A stretch of DNA of 64,000 nucleotides from Mycobacteroides sp. CBMA 271 (GTDB lineage Bacteria; Actinomycetota; Actinomycetes; Mycobacteriales; Mycobacteriaceae): positions 248,001-312,000 of the forward strand of contig NZ_VTHB01000008.1 in assembly GCF_009729205.1 (NCBI RefSeq), written 5' to 3'. Positions 46,366 to 55,906 of this stretch are shown in pieces (positions within the stretch are counted from its first letter, which is position 1; the number at the start of each line of letters is the position of its first letter). The notes beneath the pieces were generated by a model that was not told the DNA's origin, ran no database searches, and saw nothing but the letters and a program-made list of their open reading frames with translations. Both the position numbers and the translations under genes were made by a program.

Positions 46366-48087
46366 TCACCCCACGTGGCCCGTCACGGCCCCTCGTACAT
46401 CGGGGGCGCCGAGGCGGGCCGCGTCGGCGGTTAGGTCGTCCGGCGCACGCTGCGATTCACGTTCCGCAGCAACACGTTTCTGATAATGCTCCACCTCACG
46501 ATCAATATCGGCGGCATCCCAGCCGAGCACCGGGGCCACCAACTCGGCGGCCTCCCTGGCCGCGGCATCACCGCGATCCCAGGTCTCGATCGCGATCCGT
46601 GTCCGTCGGGCCAGCACATCGTCGAGATGTAGCGCGGCCTCATGGCTGGCGGCATACACGATCTCCGCCTTCAAGTATGACGGCGCTCCCTCCATCGGTA
46701 GACCCAGCTTTGGATCACTGTCGATGAGATCGAGCACCTCGTCGATCATCGATCCGTATCGGCCGAGCAGATGTTCGATGGTGTTCACCCGCAGCCCCGT
46801 ACGGGCCGCCACCCGCTCACGCGCATTCCACAGTGCGCCATAACCTTCGGCCCCCACCAGCGGCACCCGCTCGGTAATCGAATGCGGCACCATGCGCTCC
46901 AGGCCGTGCACCGCATGGTCGACCGCATCCTTGGCCATCACGCGGTACGTGGTGTACTTGCCACCCGCGATCATGGTGAGCCCCTTCACCGGACTGGCGA
47001 CGGCATGCTCCCGTGACAGCTTGCTCGTGGAATCCGACTCGCCCGAAAGCAGTGGCCGCAGGCCGGCATACACGCCCACCACATCGTCGCGATCCAGCGG
47101 ATCGGCCAACAAGGCGTTGGCATGCGCCAGCAGGTAGTCGATATCGGACTGGCTGGCCGCCGGGTGCGCCAGGTCCAGATCCCAGTCGGTGTCGGTGGTT
47201 CCGATGATCCAGTGGCTGCCCCACGGGATGACGAATAGCAGACTCTTCTCGGTGCGGGTGATGATGCCCGCCGATGAATTGATGCGCGCCCTGGGTACCA
47301 GAATGTGTACACCCTTGGACGCGCGCACGTTGAATTGTCCTCGGCCACCGACCATCTGCTGAATCTCGTCGGTCCACACACCGGCGGCGTTGATGGTCTG
47401 CCGGGCGCGAACCTCGAACTCACGGCCGCTCTCCAGGTCACGGACCCGGGCGCCGATCACCTCGTCGCGCTCGCGCAGAAAACCGATCACGCGGGTGCTC
47501 GTGGCGCACAGTGCCCCGTAACGTGCGGCGGTTCGGGCCAGCGTCATGGTGTGACGGGCGTCGTCAACCTGCCCTTCGTAGAACTTGATGGCACCGCGCA
47601 CAGTGGAGCGGTTGACGGATGGGAACGCCTCAATCGTCTTGTGCCGTCCCAGGTGCCGCATGTGCGACGGCACCCCGCGACCGGCACCCATGAGGTCGTA
47701 CACCCCGATGCCCAACCCGGCATAGGCCCTGTCGATCACCGGAGCCGAGAGCGGGTACAGGAACGGAACGGGCCGGGCCAGGTGTGGTGCCAGGGTCTTG
47801 AGCACCAGCTGCCGCTCGCGCAGCGCCTCGAACACCAACGCGAAGTTGAACTGTTCGAGATAGCGCAGCCCACCATGAAACAGCTTGGAGGAGCGGCTCG
47901 ACGTACCCGCCGCATAGTCGCGCGCCTCCACCAAGCCGGTCGTCAATCCACGGGTTACCGCGTCCAGCGCGATGCCCGACCCGGTGACGCCGCCACCGAT
48001 GACGAGAATGTCCAGCTCGTCGGCCTCCAGTCGGGCCAGCGCCGCAGCACGGCCCGCTGGGCTCAATGGTTCCATTTTCGCGCTCAT
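46366..48087 (-). CDS. glpD: Aerobic glycerol-3-phosphate dehydrogenase
   Basis: 573 residues from ATG 48087 (ATGA overlap with glpK). FAD-binding [15 protein letters not shown] near the N-terminus, [17 protein letters not shown] (the flavin loop of the GlpD family) and [18 protein letters not shown] are all present. It oxidises glycerol-3-phosphate to dihydroxyacetone phosphate at the membrane, passing electrons to menaquinone. Length matches GlpD2 of M. tuberculosis. It is last in the glpF-glpK-glpD operon and converges on the PadR gene with only 12 bases between stops. Confidence 0.95.
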   Translation of the reverse strand: MSAKMEPLSPAGRAAALARLEADELDILVIGGGVTGSGIALDAVTRGLTTGLVEARDYAAGTSSRSSKLFHGGLRYLEQFNFALVFEALRERQLVLKTLAPHLARPVPFLYPLSAPVIDRAYAGLGIGVYDLMGAGRGVPSHMRHLGRHKTIEAFPSVNRSTVRGAIKFYEGQVDDARHTMTLARTAARYGALCATSTRVIGFLRERDEVIGARVRDLESGREFEVRARQTINAAGVWTDEIQQMVGGRGQFNVRASKGVHILVPRARINSSAGIITRTEKSLLFVIPWGSHWIIGTTDTDWDLDLAHPAASQSDIDYLLAHANALLADPLDRDDVVGVYAGLRPLLSGESDSTSKLSREHAVASPVKGLTMIAGGKYTTYRVMAKDAVDHAVHGLERMVPHSITERVPLVGAEGYGALWNARERVAARTGLRVNTIEHLLGRYGSMIDEVLDLIDSDPKLGLPMEGAPSYLKAEIVYAASHEAALHLDDVLARRTRIAIETWDRGDAAAREAAELVAPVLGWDAADIDREVEHYQKRVAAERESQRAPDDLTADAARLGAPDVRGAVTGHVG

Positions 48088-49601
48088 GAAACATCCACCC
48101 AATCCAGTGTGCGCTGCACGGCCTTCTTCCAGCCCGCATATCCTTCGGCGCGCTGCTCTTCGGTGATCGACGAGCTCCACCGCTTGTCTTCCTGCCAGTT
48201 CTGCCGCAGATCGTCGGCGTCCTTCCAGAAGCCGACGGCCAGCCCGGCCGCATACGCGGCGCCTAGCGCGGTGGTCTCGGCGACAACGGGTTTGACGACA
48301 TCCACACCCAGGGTGTCGGCCTGGATTTGCATACACAGCGTGTTCGCGGTGATACCGCCATCCACCTTGAGCACCTCCATGCGGACACCCGAGTCGGCTT
48401 CCATGGCCTCAACCACCTCGCGGCTCTGGTAGCAGATCGCCTCCAGGGTCGCGCGCGCCAGATGTGCATTGGTGTTGAACCGCGACATGCCTACGATGGC
48501 GCCGCGCGCGTCCGAACGCCAGTACGGTGCAAACAATCCCGAGAATGCGGGGACGAAGTACATGCCGCCGCTGTCCGGCACCTGGCGAGCCAAATCCTCG
48601 CTCTGCGCCGCACCGCTGATGATGCCGAGCTGGTCGCGCAACCATTGGACCGCCGAACCGGTGACCGCGATGGAACCCTCCAACGCGTACGCCGGCTTGT
48701 TGTCCCCAAATTGGTAACAGACGGTGGTCAACAACCCGTTGCGTGAGCGGACCAGTTCTTCACCGGTATTGAGCAACAAGAAGTTTCCGGTGCCATAGGT
48801 GTTCTTCGCCTCGCCGGGGCTCAGGCACACCTGTCCCACCATCGCCGCCTGCTGATCACCGAGGTTGCCGGCGATGGGCACCTCACCGCCGAGCGGCCCC
48901 AGCTGCGTCGTAAAGCCAAACGGCTCAACCGGCGACGATGCCTTGATCGGAGGAAGCATCCGGCGCGGAATAGAAAAGAACGACAGCAGCTCGTCATCCC
49001 AGTCCAGGGTCTCCAGGTTCATCAGCATCGTGCGGCTGGCATTGGTCACGTCGGTGACGTGCACCCCGCTGCGGATACCGCCGGTGAGGTTCCAGATCAC
49101 CCAGCTATCGGGGGTGCCGAAAAGCGCGTCGCCGTTCTCCGCGTCGCGGCGCACGCCATCGATGTTCTCCAGAATCCACTGCAGCTTGCCGCCGGAAAAG
49201 TAAGTGGCAGGAGGTAATCCAGCCTTCTCACGAATGACGTCACCGCGCCCGTCACGATCCAGTGCCGTCGCGATCTTGTCGGTGCGGGTGTCTTGCCAGA
49301 CAATGGCATTGCAATATGGCCTGCCGGTATGCCGATTCCACACCACGGCGGTCTCTCGTTGATTGGTCACCCCTACCGCGGCGAGATCACTGGCACTCAA
49401 CCCGGTGACGTTGAGCGATGTGGCCAGCACCGACCAGGCCCGCTCCCAAATCTCCACCGGGTTGTGTTCCACCCAACCCGCCTGCGGCAGGATCTGCTGA
49501 TGCTCCAGCTGGTGACGGCCCACCTCCTCACCGCGGTGGTTGAAGATCATGGCACGCGTGCTCGTCGTGCCCTGATCGATTGATGCCACGAAATCAGCCA
49601 T
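48084..49601 (-). CDS. glpK: Glycerol kinase
   Basis: 505 residues. FGGY-kinase motifs: the ATP-site strand [28 protein letters not shown], and the C-terminal [20 protein letters not shown]. It phosphorylates glycerol to glycerol-3-phosphate, trapping it in the cell. It overlaps glpF by eight bases and glpD by four, so the three proteins are translationally coupled. In M. tuberculosis glpK stands alone beside Rv3695, the same relative place; the added glpF and glpD resemble M. smegmatis. Confidence 0.96.
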   Translation of the reverse strand: MADFVASIDQGTTSTRAMIFNHRGEEVGRHQLEHQQILPQAGWVEHNPVEIWERAWSVLATSLNVTGLSASDLAAVGVTNQRETAVVWNRHTGRPYCNAIVWQDTRTDKIATALDRDGRGDVIREKAGLPPATYFSGGKLQWILENIDGVRRDAENGDALFGTPDSWVIWNLTGGIRSGVHVTDVTNASRTMLMNLETLDWDDELLSFFSIPRRMLPPIKASSPVEPFGFTTQLGPLGGEVPIAGNLGDQQAAMVGQVCLSPGEAKNTYGTGNFLLLNTGEELVRSRNGLLTTVCYQFGDNKPAYALEGSIAVTGSAVQWLRDQLGIISGAAQSEDLARQVPDSGGMYFVPAFSGLFAPYWRSDARGAIVGMSRFNTNAHLARATLEAICYQSREVVEAMEADSGVRMEVLKVDGGITANTLCMQIQADTLGVDVVKPVVAETTALGAAYAAGLAVGFWKDADDLRQNWQEDKRWSSSITEEQRAEGYAGWKKAVQRTLDWVDVS

Positions 49602-50409
49602 TGGCGAACTCCTCGGTATCCGAAGGTGATTGGCTCACTGGATCGTCATCTACAGGTAGGAATGGTTCCACAAGGTATCGATATAGCGCGGCGCCCAGGA
49701 GACCACCGACCAGTGGTCCGACGATCGGCACCCACCAGTACTGGGCGCCGTGCTGGTCTAAAAATGCGGTCTCATATCCGGTGAGATAGGACGCGAGCCG
49801 GGGGCCGAAGTCACGGGCCGGGTTAATCGCGTACCCAGCGATCGATCCCCAGGCCATGCCCAGCCCCACCACCACCCCGCCGATCGCAAACGGCGCGAGA
49901 CTCTCGGGCATGCGGACATTGCGCCGGTCGGTGATGGCGAAGATCAGAAACAACAGGATGGCGGTGCCAATAATCTGGTCGCGTAGTCCGCCCCACAGGC
50001 TCACGTCGAGCGCACCGTTACCCGGAAGCGTGGAGAAGACACCCTGCGATGCAATGGTGTGTCCGGGGTCGACGGCTGCCAGCACGCTGCCATAGTTCCA
50101 CCGCACCAATAGTGCCGCCACGAATGCTCCGCCGGTCTGAGCAGCGATGAACGGCAGCACCTGTTTCCAAGGGAATCCACGGAAGGTCGCCAACGCCACG
50201 GTGACCGCCGGGTTGAGATGAGCACCGGATATCCGACCAGCGGTGAACATGCCCAGCATGACGCCGATTCCCCAGGCCCAGGCAATGGAGTTGTGGTTGC
50301 CGTAATCCTGGTCGCCCGCCGTGACCACCTGCGCAACGACCCCTACGCCAAAGAGAATCAAGATCAGCGTGCCGACGAACTCCGCGGCGAGCTGGCCCAG
50401 GTGCCTCAT
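49594..50409 (-). CDS. glpF: Glycerol uptake facilitator (aquaglyceroporin)
   Basis: 271 residues, six membrane helices plus two half-helices. Both pore motifs are present: [13 protein letters not shown] and [13 protein letters not shown]. The Asp after the second NPA (NPARD) is typical of glycerol-conducting members rather than water-only aquaporins. It passes glycerol through the inner membrane to GlpK. It leads the operon; TAGATT seven bases before ATG 50409 gives a leaderless promoter. Confidence 0.95.
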   Translation of the reverse strand: MRHLGQLAAEFVGTLILILFGVGVVAQVVTAGDQDYGNHNSIAWAWGIGVMLGMFTAGRISGAHLNPAVTVALATFRGFPWKQVLPFIAAQTGGAFVAALLVRWNYGSVLAAVDPGHTIASQGVFSTLPGNGALDVSLWGGLRDQIIGTAILLFLIFAITDRRNVRMPESLAPFAIGGVVVGLGMAWGSIAGYAINPARDFGPRLASYLTGYETAFLDQHGAQYWWVPIVGPLVGGLLGAALYRYLVEPFLPVDDDPVSQSPSDTEEFANG

Positions 50410-50416
50410 GCCTTTG

Positions 50417-50422
50417 AATCTA
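50417..50422 (-). promoter_or_regulatory. -10 element of the glpFKD operon
   Basis: On the minus strand TAGATT is followed by seven bases and ATG 50409. AAAGG inside the spacer could also act as a weak ribosome site if the transcript starts further upstream, so leaderless initiation is likely but not certain. No separate regulator gene (IclR/GylR type) is present within the window. Confidence 0.45.
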
Positions 50423-50455
50423 GGGGCGGGGTCTAAGAGACACGCCCGAAACGCC

Positions 50456-50485
50456 GAACAGGCCCCCGCAAGCGAGGGCCTGTTC
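50456..50485 (-). terminator. Terminator of the thiolase/hydratase/dehydrogenase operon
   Basis: GAACAGGCCC (50456-50465) and GGGCCTGTTC (50476-50485) form a perfect 10-bp stem with a 10-base loop, 14 bases after the dehydrogenase stop. There is no T tract, so it resembles the tail-less hairpins common in mycobacteria. Confidence 0.75.
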
Positions 50486-50499
50486 GTGACAAGAACGAG

Positions 50500-51378
50500 C
50501 TACTTCCAGGGTTCGACCTGGTCGCGCACCAGGTCGATGCTCCACGGTCCGTCGGTCTCGGCGGTATCGGTCACCGACCAACCCTTGAGACGCTGAATGG
50601 ATCCACCGGTCACCTTGAACACCTGTCCGGTCCACGGGTTCTTCTCTGTGCTCAGGTATGCCACCAGCGGGGAGATGTTGGCGGGGCTAAACATATCGAA
50701 CTGACCCTCATCAACCGGGGCCGCGAAGATCGCACCCATACCCGGGGTGGCCAACGTCAGCCTGGTTCGGGCAACGGGAGCAATGGCATTCACCTTGACT
50801 CCGTACCGCTCCAACTCGGCGGCCGCGACACAGGACAACGCCGCGATACCCGCCTTGGCGGCACCGTAGTTTCCCTGACCCGGATTCGGCAGTGTCACAC
50901 CAGAATCCGACGCCGTATTCACGACGGTGGCCTTGACATCGGCACCGGCCTTCGACTGGTCCTTCCAGTACTTGGCCGCATGATGCAGCACCGAGAAATG
51001 CCCCTTGAGGTGTACCTGGATCACCGAATCCCACAGGTCCTCCTCGAGCCCGGCGATGAAACCGTCGCGCAGAATGCCTGCGTTGTTCACCACCGAATCC
51101 AGTCGGCCATACGTCTCGACGGCCTGGTTGACCAAGTTGGCGGCCCCGGACCAGGTGGAGATGTTGTCGGTGTTGGCAACGGCTTTGCCTCCGGCGGCGG
51201 TGATCTCGTCGACAACCTCCTGTGCGGGCCCCACATCCGACCCACTGCCGTCGTTGGCTCCGCCGAGGTCGTTGACGACCACCGACGCGCCTTCCTTGGC
51301 GAAGAGCAAGGCATGCTCGCGACCGATGCCTCGTCCGGCACCGGTGATGACCGCTACCCGTCCCTCAAGCTGTCCCAT
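50500..51378 (-). CDS. Short-chain dehydrogenase (3-hydroxyacyl-CoA dehydrogenase type, HSD17B4-like)
   Basis: 292 residues. Classical SDR with cofactor loop GAGRGIG (13-19), NNAG in VVNNAGILRD, and catalytic Ser/Tyr/Lys in ASDSG...NYGAAKAG. The extended TGxxxGxG region with NDLGG(A) and the long loop VVDEITAAGGKAV resemble the dehydrogenase half of peroxisomal multifunctional enzyme 2. It probably oxidises (3R)-hydroxyacyl-CoA to the 3-keto form. It is 18 bases after the hydratase gene and last in the operon before a terminator. Confidence 0.88.
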   Translation of the reverse strand: MGQLEGRVAVITGAGRGIGREHALLFAKEGASVVVNDLGGANDGSGSDVGPAQEVVDEITAAGGKAVANTDNISTWSGAANLVNQAVETYGRLDSVVNNAGILRDGFIAGLEEDLWDSVIQVHLKGHFSVLHHAAKYWKDQSKAGADVKATVVNTASDSGVTLPNPGQGNYGAAKAGIAALSCVAAAELERYGVKVNAIAPVARTRLTLATPGMGAIFAAPVDEGQFDMFSPANISPLVAYLSTEKNPWTGQVFKVTGGSIQRLKGWSVTDTAETDGPWSIDLVRDQVEPWK

Positions 51379-51396
51379 GTTGTGTTTCCCTTCCCG

Positions 51397-52248
51397 TTAA
51401 GCGATTACGGCGCGGCCGTTTTTGATGACAAGGTCCTCGCCGACATTGGTCTCGTACGAGTAGGTACCGGCGGCACCGTTGGTCCAGAAATTGGTGGTGA
51501 TGTCCTGCCCGGGCAGCACCGGCTTAGCGAATCGCACTGCCAACTCCTTGAGCCTCTCGGTGCGTGAATCGGCCAGCTCAGTCAGCGCCGCCCATGACGT
51601 GAATGCCATGGTGCACAACCCATGCGCGATGATTCCGGGCAACCCCGCCGCCACCGCGGCGTCGTTGTCGAGGTGAATCGGCATCGGGTCACCGGAGGCC
51701 GGGCTGTATCGGAACGTTTGGTCGTCGTCGACGTGTTGGGTCACTGTCGCCGACGGGCCACTGCCCTTGATCGCCTCGTCCAGCACGATGCTGGGACCCA
51801 GCTCGCCGCGCGTCTCGCCCACGTCGTACTTGCGGAAGAAGAACGTGACGTACTGCTCGTTAACCAGATCGCCCGCTGCGTCCCGCGTTTCGGCATAGAC
51901 CGTGCCGCGGGTGCCGTTCTCCATGCCTTCGTAGCCGGTCATTTTTGACTTGGCCACCAGCATGTCGCCGGGCTTGATGGGCCGGTGAAATTTGAAGAAC
52001 TGCTCACCGTGCACCACGCGCGGAATCAGTTGGTAAGGAACGACACTCATCGTCGTCCCGACAAGCGACTGGAAGATAGGCACCACCGCGAAGACCGGGG
52101 GCGCCACCTCTCCCTTCCGATGCTCCTCAATCGGATCGTTGGTGGCTTCGGCATAGGCGATCAGGCGGTCCTTGTCGACCTCGATGGTCGTCTCTTCACC
52201 CCACTGATCCAGGCCGTCGTTGTTGAAGGGGTACTTGGTATCAGCCAT
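51397..52248 (-). CDS. MaoC-like double-hotdog (R)-specific enoyl-CoA hydratase
   Basis: 283 residues with two hotdog folds. The second half carries the hydratase-2 motif in which YSPASGDPMPIHLD supplies the catalytic Asp and His and GLPGIIAHG follows. It hydrates trans-2-enoyl-CoA to (3R)-hydroxyacyl-CoA, which the adjacent dehydrogenase then oxidises. The arrangement resembles Rv3389c (HtdY) and the hydratase domain of peroxisomal enzyme 2. It is 15 bases after the thiolase stop. The substrates may be branched fatty acids or sterol side chains. Confidence 0.88.
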   Translation of the reverse strand: MADTKYPFNNDGLDQWGEETTIEVDKDRLIAYAEATNDPIEEHRKGEVAPPVFAVVPIFQSLVGTTMSVVPYQLIPRVVHGEQFFKFHRPIKPGDMLVAKSKMTGYEGMENGTRGTVYAETRDAAGDLVNEQYVTFFFRKYDVGETRGELGPSIVLDEAIKGSGPSATVTQHVDDDQTFRYSPASGDPMPIHLDNDAAVAAGLPGIIAHGLCTMAFTSWAALTELADSRTERLKELAVRFAKPVLPGQDITTNFWTNGAAGTYSYETNVGEDLVIKNGRAVIA

Positions 52249-52263
52249 GATTCCCAGCCCCTT

Positions 52264-53481
52264 TCAGCGATTCGCCGGCTTGTAGGCGGTGATGACGCAG
52301 GCGCCACCGAGGCCGAGGTTGTGCTGCAGTGCGACCTGCGCACCATCGACCTGACGCTGGTCCGCGTCCCCGCGCAGCTGCCAGGTGAGCTCGGCGCACT
52401 GCGCCAGGCCGGTGGCCCCGAGCGGATGTCCCTTGGAGATCAGGCCACCGGACGGATTGACCACCCAACGCCCGCCATAGGTGGTGTCACCGTTATCGAT
52501 CAGCTTGCCGCCGTCGCCCTCGGGGCACAGGCCAAGCGCCTCGTAGGTGATCAGTTCATTGGCGGAGAAGCAATCGTGCAGCTCGATGACATCGATGTCC
52601 TCGGCCGAAATCTGCGCCTGCTCATAGACTTTCTGCGCCGCCAGCTTGGCCATATCGTAGCCCACCAGGGTGATCGCCGACTTCGATTCCAGGGTTCCCG
52701 GGATATCGGTGGTCATGGCCTGGCCGACGATCTCCACCGCCCGGTCACCGAGCCCGTTCTCGTCCACGTACCGCTCGGAGGCCAGGATGGCCGCACCGGA
52801 TCCGTCGGAGGTCGGCGAGCACTGCAGCTTGGTGAGGGGCTCGTAGATCATCTTGGCGTCCAAGATGTCTTGCAGCGAATACTCCTCCTGGAACTGCGCA
52901 TACGGGTTGTTGACCGAATGCTTGTGGTTCTTGTAACCGATCTTGGCGAAGTGCTCGGCGGTGGTGCCGTACTTCTGCATGTGCTCGCGGCCGGCCGCGC
53001 CAAACATCCAGGGCGCGGGCGGGAACGCGAAATCGAACAATCCGGCCAGGGCTTCGATGTGTCGCTGCATGGGCTGCTCGCGGTCGGTAAAGGTCGCACC
53101 CAAGGAACCGGGCTGCATCTTCTCGAACCCGAGAGCCAGCGTGACGTCCGCGAGGCCACCACGGATCGCTTGGGCCGCGTTGAACAGTGCGGTCGAACCC
53201 GTCGAACAGTTGTTGTTGACGTTGGTGACCGGGATGCCGGACATTCCGAGTTCATAGACCGCGCGCTGGCCGGAGGTGGATTCGCCGGCGCAGTACCCGA
53301 CGTAGGCGGCCTCCACCTTGTCGTAGTCGATACCGGCGTCGGCCAGCGCCTTGGTGCCCGACTCCTTGGCCATGGCCGGGTAGTCCCAACCTTCGCGTCG
53401 TCCTGGTTTCTCGAACTTCGTCATCCCGACGCCGATCACGAAGACCTTTTCCAAAACCTTTGGCGAACCCTTTGGGGGCAT
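52264..53481 (-). CDS. SCPx-type thiolase / lipid-transfer acetyl-CoA acyltransferase (Rv0914c-like)
   Basis: 405 residues from ATG 53481, preceded by AGGAG. Thiolase-fold motifs of the SCPx group: nucleophile Cys92 in [28 protein letters not shown] with the catalytic His, and the second cysteine in GGACVITAY near the end. It cleaves 3-ketoacyl-CoA to acetyl- or propionyl-CoA. With the hydratase and dehydrogenase downstream it completes one beta-oxidation turn. Its promoter region holds a palindrome likely bound by the TetR protein encoded upstream. Confidence 0.9.
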   Translation of the reverse strand: MPPKGSPKVLEKVFVIGVGMTKFEKPGRREGWDYPAMAKESGTKALADAGIDYDKVEAAYVGYCAGESTSGQRAVYELGMSGIPVTNVNNNCSTGSTALFNAAQAIRGGLADVTLALGFEKMQPGSLGATFTDREQPMQRHIEALAGLFDFAFPPAPWMFGAAGREHMQKYGTTAEHFAKIGYKNHKHSVNNPYAQFQEEYSLQDILDAKMIYEPLTKLQCSPTSDGSGAAILASERYVDENGLGDRAVEIVGQAMTTDIPGTLESKSAITLVGYDMAKLAAQKVYEQAQISAEDIDVIELHDCFSANELITYEALGLCPEGDGGKLIDNGDTTYGGRWVVNPSGGLISKGHPLGATGLAQCAELTWQLRGDADQRQVDGAQVALQHNLGLGGACVITAYKPANR

Positions 53482-53524
53482 CTTCCAAGCTCCTTTTGCG
53501 CACACTTCGATGGGGGGCATCGCC

Positions 53525-53539
53525 AACGTAACATACGTT
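53525..53539 (-). promoter_or_regulatory. Probable TetR operator over the thiolase-operon promoter
   Basis: AACGTA (53525-53530), ACA, TACGTT (53534-53539): perfect 6-bp arms with a 3-base spacer, 43 bases upstream of ATG 53481. On the minus strand it contains TATGTT and TACGTT, each readable as a -10 element, so a bound repressor would block initiation. Confidence 0.62.
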
Positions 53540-53624
53540 CCATCCTGAATGTAAGAGTCAGAAGAACGGGCTCGCCCCGTGGTGAAGCCCCACAAAACCA
53601 CCAGTAAACGGACGGAACTTTTAC

Positions 53625-54269
53625 CTACAGTGCGGTTTGTTTCTGTGCGCCACGCGCCGGCGCGCGAAGTCGCAGCTCCAGCATCTGCTTGGCCCGCAAC
53701 CAGCGCCGGTCCCGGGTTTCCTGGGAGGCAGTCAGGCTGGTGATGAGGATCCCGCGAATGATGTCCATGGCGAGCAGGCCGAGATCGCGTCGGTCCTTGG
53801 GCGAGCTCGGTTCGGGATCGTTGCCGTTATCAAGCACATTGAGCGCCGACAGATTGTGCAGCACCATCTTCTCGAACTGATCCAGGTGCACCCGCAGATC
53901 GGGCTCGGTCCGCGCCGCGATGAGTAGTTCGACCACCGCGACGAACATCGGCCCCTGGTGAATCCGCCACAGCACATCGAGGTACCGGTCGATCGGATCG
54001 GTGGACTGATCCATCGCCATCAGCTCTTCGAGCACCGCCTGCGTGCGCTTGAACGCCAGGTGCCGCACCGATTCGGCCATCAGCTCCGACTTGGACTGGA
54101 AGTGATGGATCAACGCACCGCGCGTGACACCGGCTCGCCCCGCGATGCGGGATGTGGTGGTGCCGGAGTAACCGAACTCGATGAGACAGTCGATGGTCGC
54201 CTCGAGCAGCCGGGCGCGCATCGCCGCCGACCGTTCCTCCTGGGTGCGTCGTGCCGTGGGCATGCCCAC
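53625..54269 (-). CDS. TetR/AcrR-family transcriptional regulator
   Basis: 214 residues from GTG 54269 (212 from ATG 54263; start not decided). The N-terminal helix-turn-helix is clear: [31 protein letters not shown] followed by the [12 protein letters not shown] helix (only the DNA-contact blocks GYSGTTT and GALIHHF are diagnostic). The C-terminal ligand domain is of the TetR_C fatty-acid-responsive type by length. It lies directly upstream of the thiolase operon in the same direction and probably represses it, with an acyl-CoA as inducer; the ligand is inference. Confidence 0.88.
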   Translation of the reverse strand: MGMPTARRTQEERSAAMRARLLEATIDCLIEFGYSGTTTSRIAGRAGVTRGALIHHFQSKSELMAESVRHLAFKRTQAVLEELMAMDQSTDPIDRYLDVLWRIHQGPMFVAVVELLIAARTEPDLRVHLDQFEKMVLHNLSALNVLDNGNDPEPSSPKDRRDLGLLAMDIIRGILITSLTASQETRDRRWLRAKQMLELRLRAPARGAQKQTAL

Positions 54270-54301
54270 ATTGCACCACAGTCAACGGAACCGAAAAGTG
54301 G

Positions 54302-55468
54302 CTATCGGCCGGTGACTTGGTGGAAGATCTGCCCGGCCTGCGCCTCGTACTTGGCATAGGCGTCGGGGAAGGCCGAGCGCTGAACCGCCTGTGCGGCTTG
54401 GGCAACACTCATGTCCTGCCAACCCGACACCTTCACCAACTGGTCGTAGAACTTACCGGCCGACCTCGCGGGATCCATCAAATCGGCTGTAGCACCCCAG
54501 CTTTGACGCTGCTGGAACGGGCCCACCGAGTCGTGGTCTTGCCCCACACCGTCATTGGGGAGCATCATCGAGTCAGGCACCGATCCATTCGCGAGGCTAC
54601 GCAGGCCCGACTCGGTGAGCGCCGTCGCCAGCGCAATCTGGATGGCCTCGGGCGACAACCCGCGACGCAAACCTTCCTCGATGATCTTCCGAGCGACTTC
54701 CATCTGACCGGCATCGAGATTCATGAATACCGACGGGCCCGAGGGCCTCATCGAGGGGGCGCCCGTGTTGGAGTAGGTGCCGTCAGGAGTGCCGTGGCTC
54801 CCACCGCCATGGCCGCCGCCGCTGCCCCCACCGAAACCGCCACCGCTTCCGCCGCCAAAGCCACCCCCGTGGCCGCCGCCTTGACCACCGCCGAAGCCAC
54901 CGTTCATGGCACCACTGGCCGCGCCACCGCCAGCACTGGCCGGCACGAACGCCGCGGGCTGAGTGCTGGCAGAGTTGTGTTCTTGGTCGACGTTCTCCGA
55001 CGCCTTACGCAGATCGTTGGACGAAGTACGGTCGGCCTCTTCGAGCGCCTTGAGCGCCTGCCGAATCGAGTCGGTCAGCCGTCGGGCCTCCGCCTGCAGA
55101 TCCTTACGGCCCTCCGGAGCGGTCACGGTGCCGTCGTCGGCAACATTCAGCCCCTTGGAAGTGGCCTCGTCCACCAGGACCATCACCTTGTCGCGGGCAG
55201 CGGTGAGCGATGAGTACCCGCCACGGACTGCCTCGGCGACGCTGCTGATCGCGTACGAGAGCCGGTTCGTCGAAGACTGCTCGTTCGATGCGTGGTTGTA
55301 CGCGGAATTGAAGGTCTTGCCCTGCCAGTACGACTCCGCCGAGTCCAGATCACGGACCACGCCGTCAATGGACAGGTCCAAATTCTTACTCGCGTCTTCG
55401 ATGGCTTTCGCGGCAGTGTCCAGGTTGGAAACGTCCCAGCCGCGCAGCTGCGAAATTGTCGGCCTCAT
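54302..55468 (-). CDS. WXG-led T7SS substrate with lytic-transglycosylase-like C-terminus
   Basis: 388 residues from ATG 55468 (ATGA overlap with the small gene upstream). The N-terminus is a helical WXG-type domain with WQG at 48-50. A Gly/His linker (about 178-225, GGGxGGG repeats) connects to a C-terminal domain in which ALTESGLRSL (Glu286) and DSVGPFQQRQSWG match goose-lysozyme/SLT-type transglycosylases, like the domain of Rv3896c. It is likely exported by a type VII system and cuts peptidoglycan. No YxxxD/E motif is seen in it. Confidence 0.85.
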   Translation of the reverse strand: MRPTISQLRGWDVSNLDTAAKAIEDASKNLDLSIDGVVRDLDSAESYWQGKTFNSAYNHASNEQSSTNRLSYAISSVAEAVRGGYSSLTAARDKVMVLVDEATSKGLNVADDGTVTAPEGRKDLQAEARRLTDSIRQALKALEEADRTSSNDLRKASENVDQEHNSASTQPAAFVPASAGGGAASGAMNGGFGGGQGGGHGGGFGGGSGGGFGGGSGGGHGGGSHGTPDGTYSNTGAPSMRPSGPSVFMNLDAGQMEVARKIIEEGLRRGLSPEAIQIALATALTESGLRSLANGSVPDSMMLPNDGVGQDHDSVGPFQQRQSWGATADLMDPARSAGKFYDQLVKVSGWQDMSVAQAAQAVQRSAFPDAYAKYEAQAGQIFHQVTGR

Positions 55469-55764
55469 AGGTTGACCTCCCCGGCCTTGGCCACACGCTT
55501 GGCGTTCACGGCGTCCTGCCCGATGAGCACACCCGCGCTGCTCTGGACATACGACGAGATGGCCTCGATGCGCTCGGATGCGCCGCCCCCGGCGCGCTTG
55601 AGTGCGCCACTGACCGCCCGCAGCACCTCGGCGAACTCCGTGCCGGCGACCGCGTTCGCCGCCGCCTCGAAATCGACGTCGGGGAATGCATCCTTCGCGC
55701 GGCCCGCCACTCGACTCGCCAGTCGTGACATCTCGGCGCCATTGGCCTTCATGATGTCGTTCAT
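55465..55764 (-). CDS. Small helical T7SS partner protein (EspC-like)
   Basis: 99 residues from ATG 55764, with GGAGG at good spacing; a longer frame adds unlikely residues. It is helical, with FPDVDFEAAANAVAGTEF in the turn region and a C-terminal amphipathic helix, and has no WXG. Size, helical pattern and the ATGA overlap with the WXG-led enzyme indicate a co-exported partner, parallel to the 98-residue gene at 10147. No clear YxxxD/E signal. Confidence 0.7.
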   Translation of the reverse strand: MNDIMKANGAEMSRLASRVAGRAKDAFPDVDFEAAANAVAGTEFAEVLRAVSGALKRAGGGASERIEAISSYVQSSAGVLIGQDAVNAKRVAKAGEVNL

Positions 55765-55825
55765 ACGTATCCTCCCCGGGGAAACCGCGCGGTTCATCGG
55801 CAGAATTGTGCCTCTGAACAGATAC

Positions 55826-55841
55826 GACGACACTAGTCGTC
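55826..55841. promoter_or_regulatory. Inverted repeat in the divergent region
   Basis: GACGAC-ACTA-GTCGTC is a perfect inverted repeat with a 4-base centre between the small T7SS gene and the ligase gene. It could be an operator for either promoter. The nearby T-rich runs (55850-55880) have no assigned role. Confidence 0.4.
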
Positions 55842-55906
55842 ATTCGGTTCCATCTTTTTCAGCCTTTTTTCAGCATTCTTCGTGCCGCAACGTCCAGCTG
55901 GGAAGA

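Noticed and set aside
51985-53607. 540-codon plus frame across the hydratase and thiolase genes
   Set aside because: Both minus-strand genes have intact catalytic motifs, and the plus frame is a GC-rich shadow of them.
54780-54910. Gly-rich repeats as a PE_PGRS-type protein
   Set aside because: There is no PE domain; the repeats are a linker between a WXG domain and an enzyme domain.
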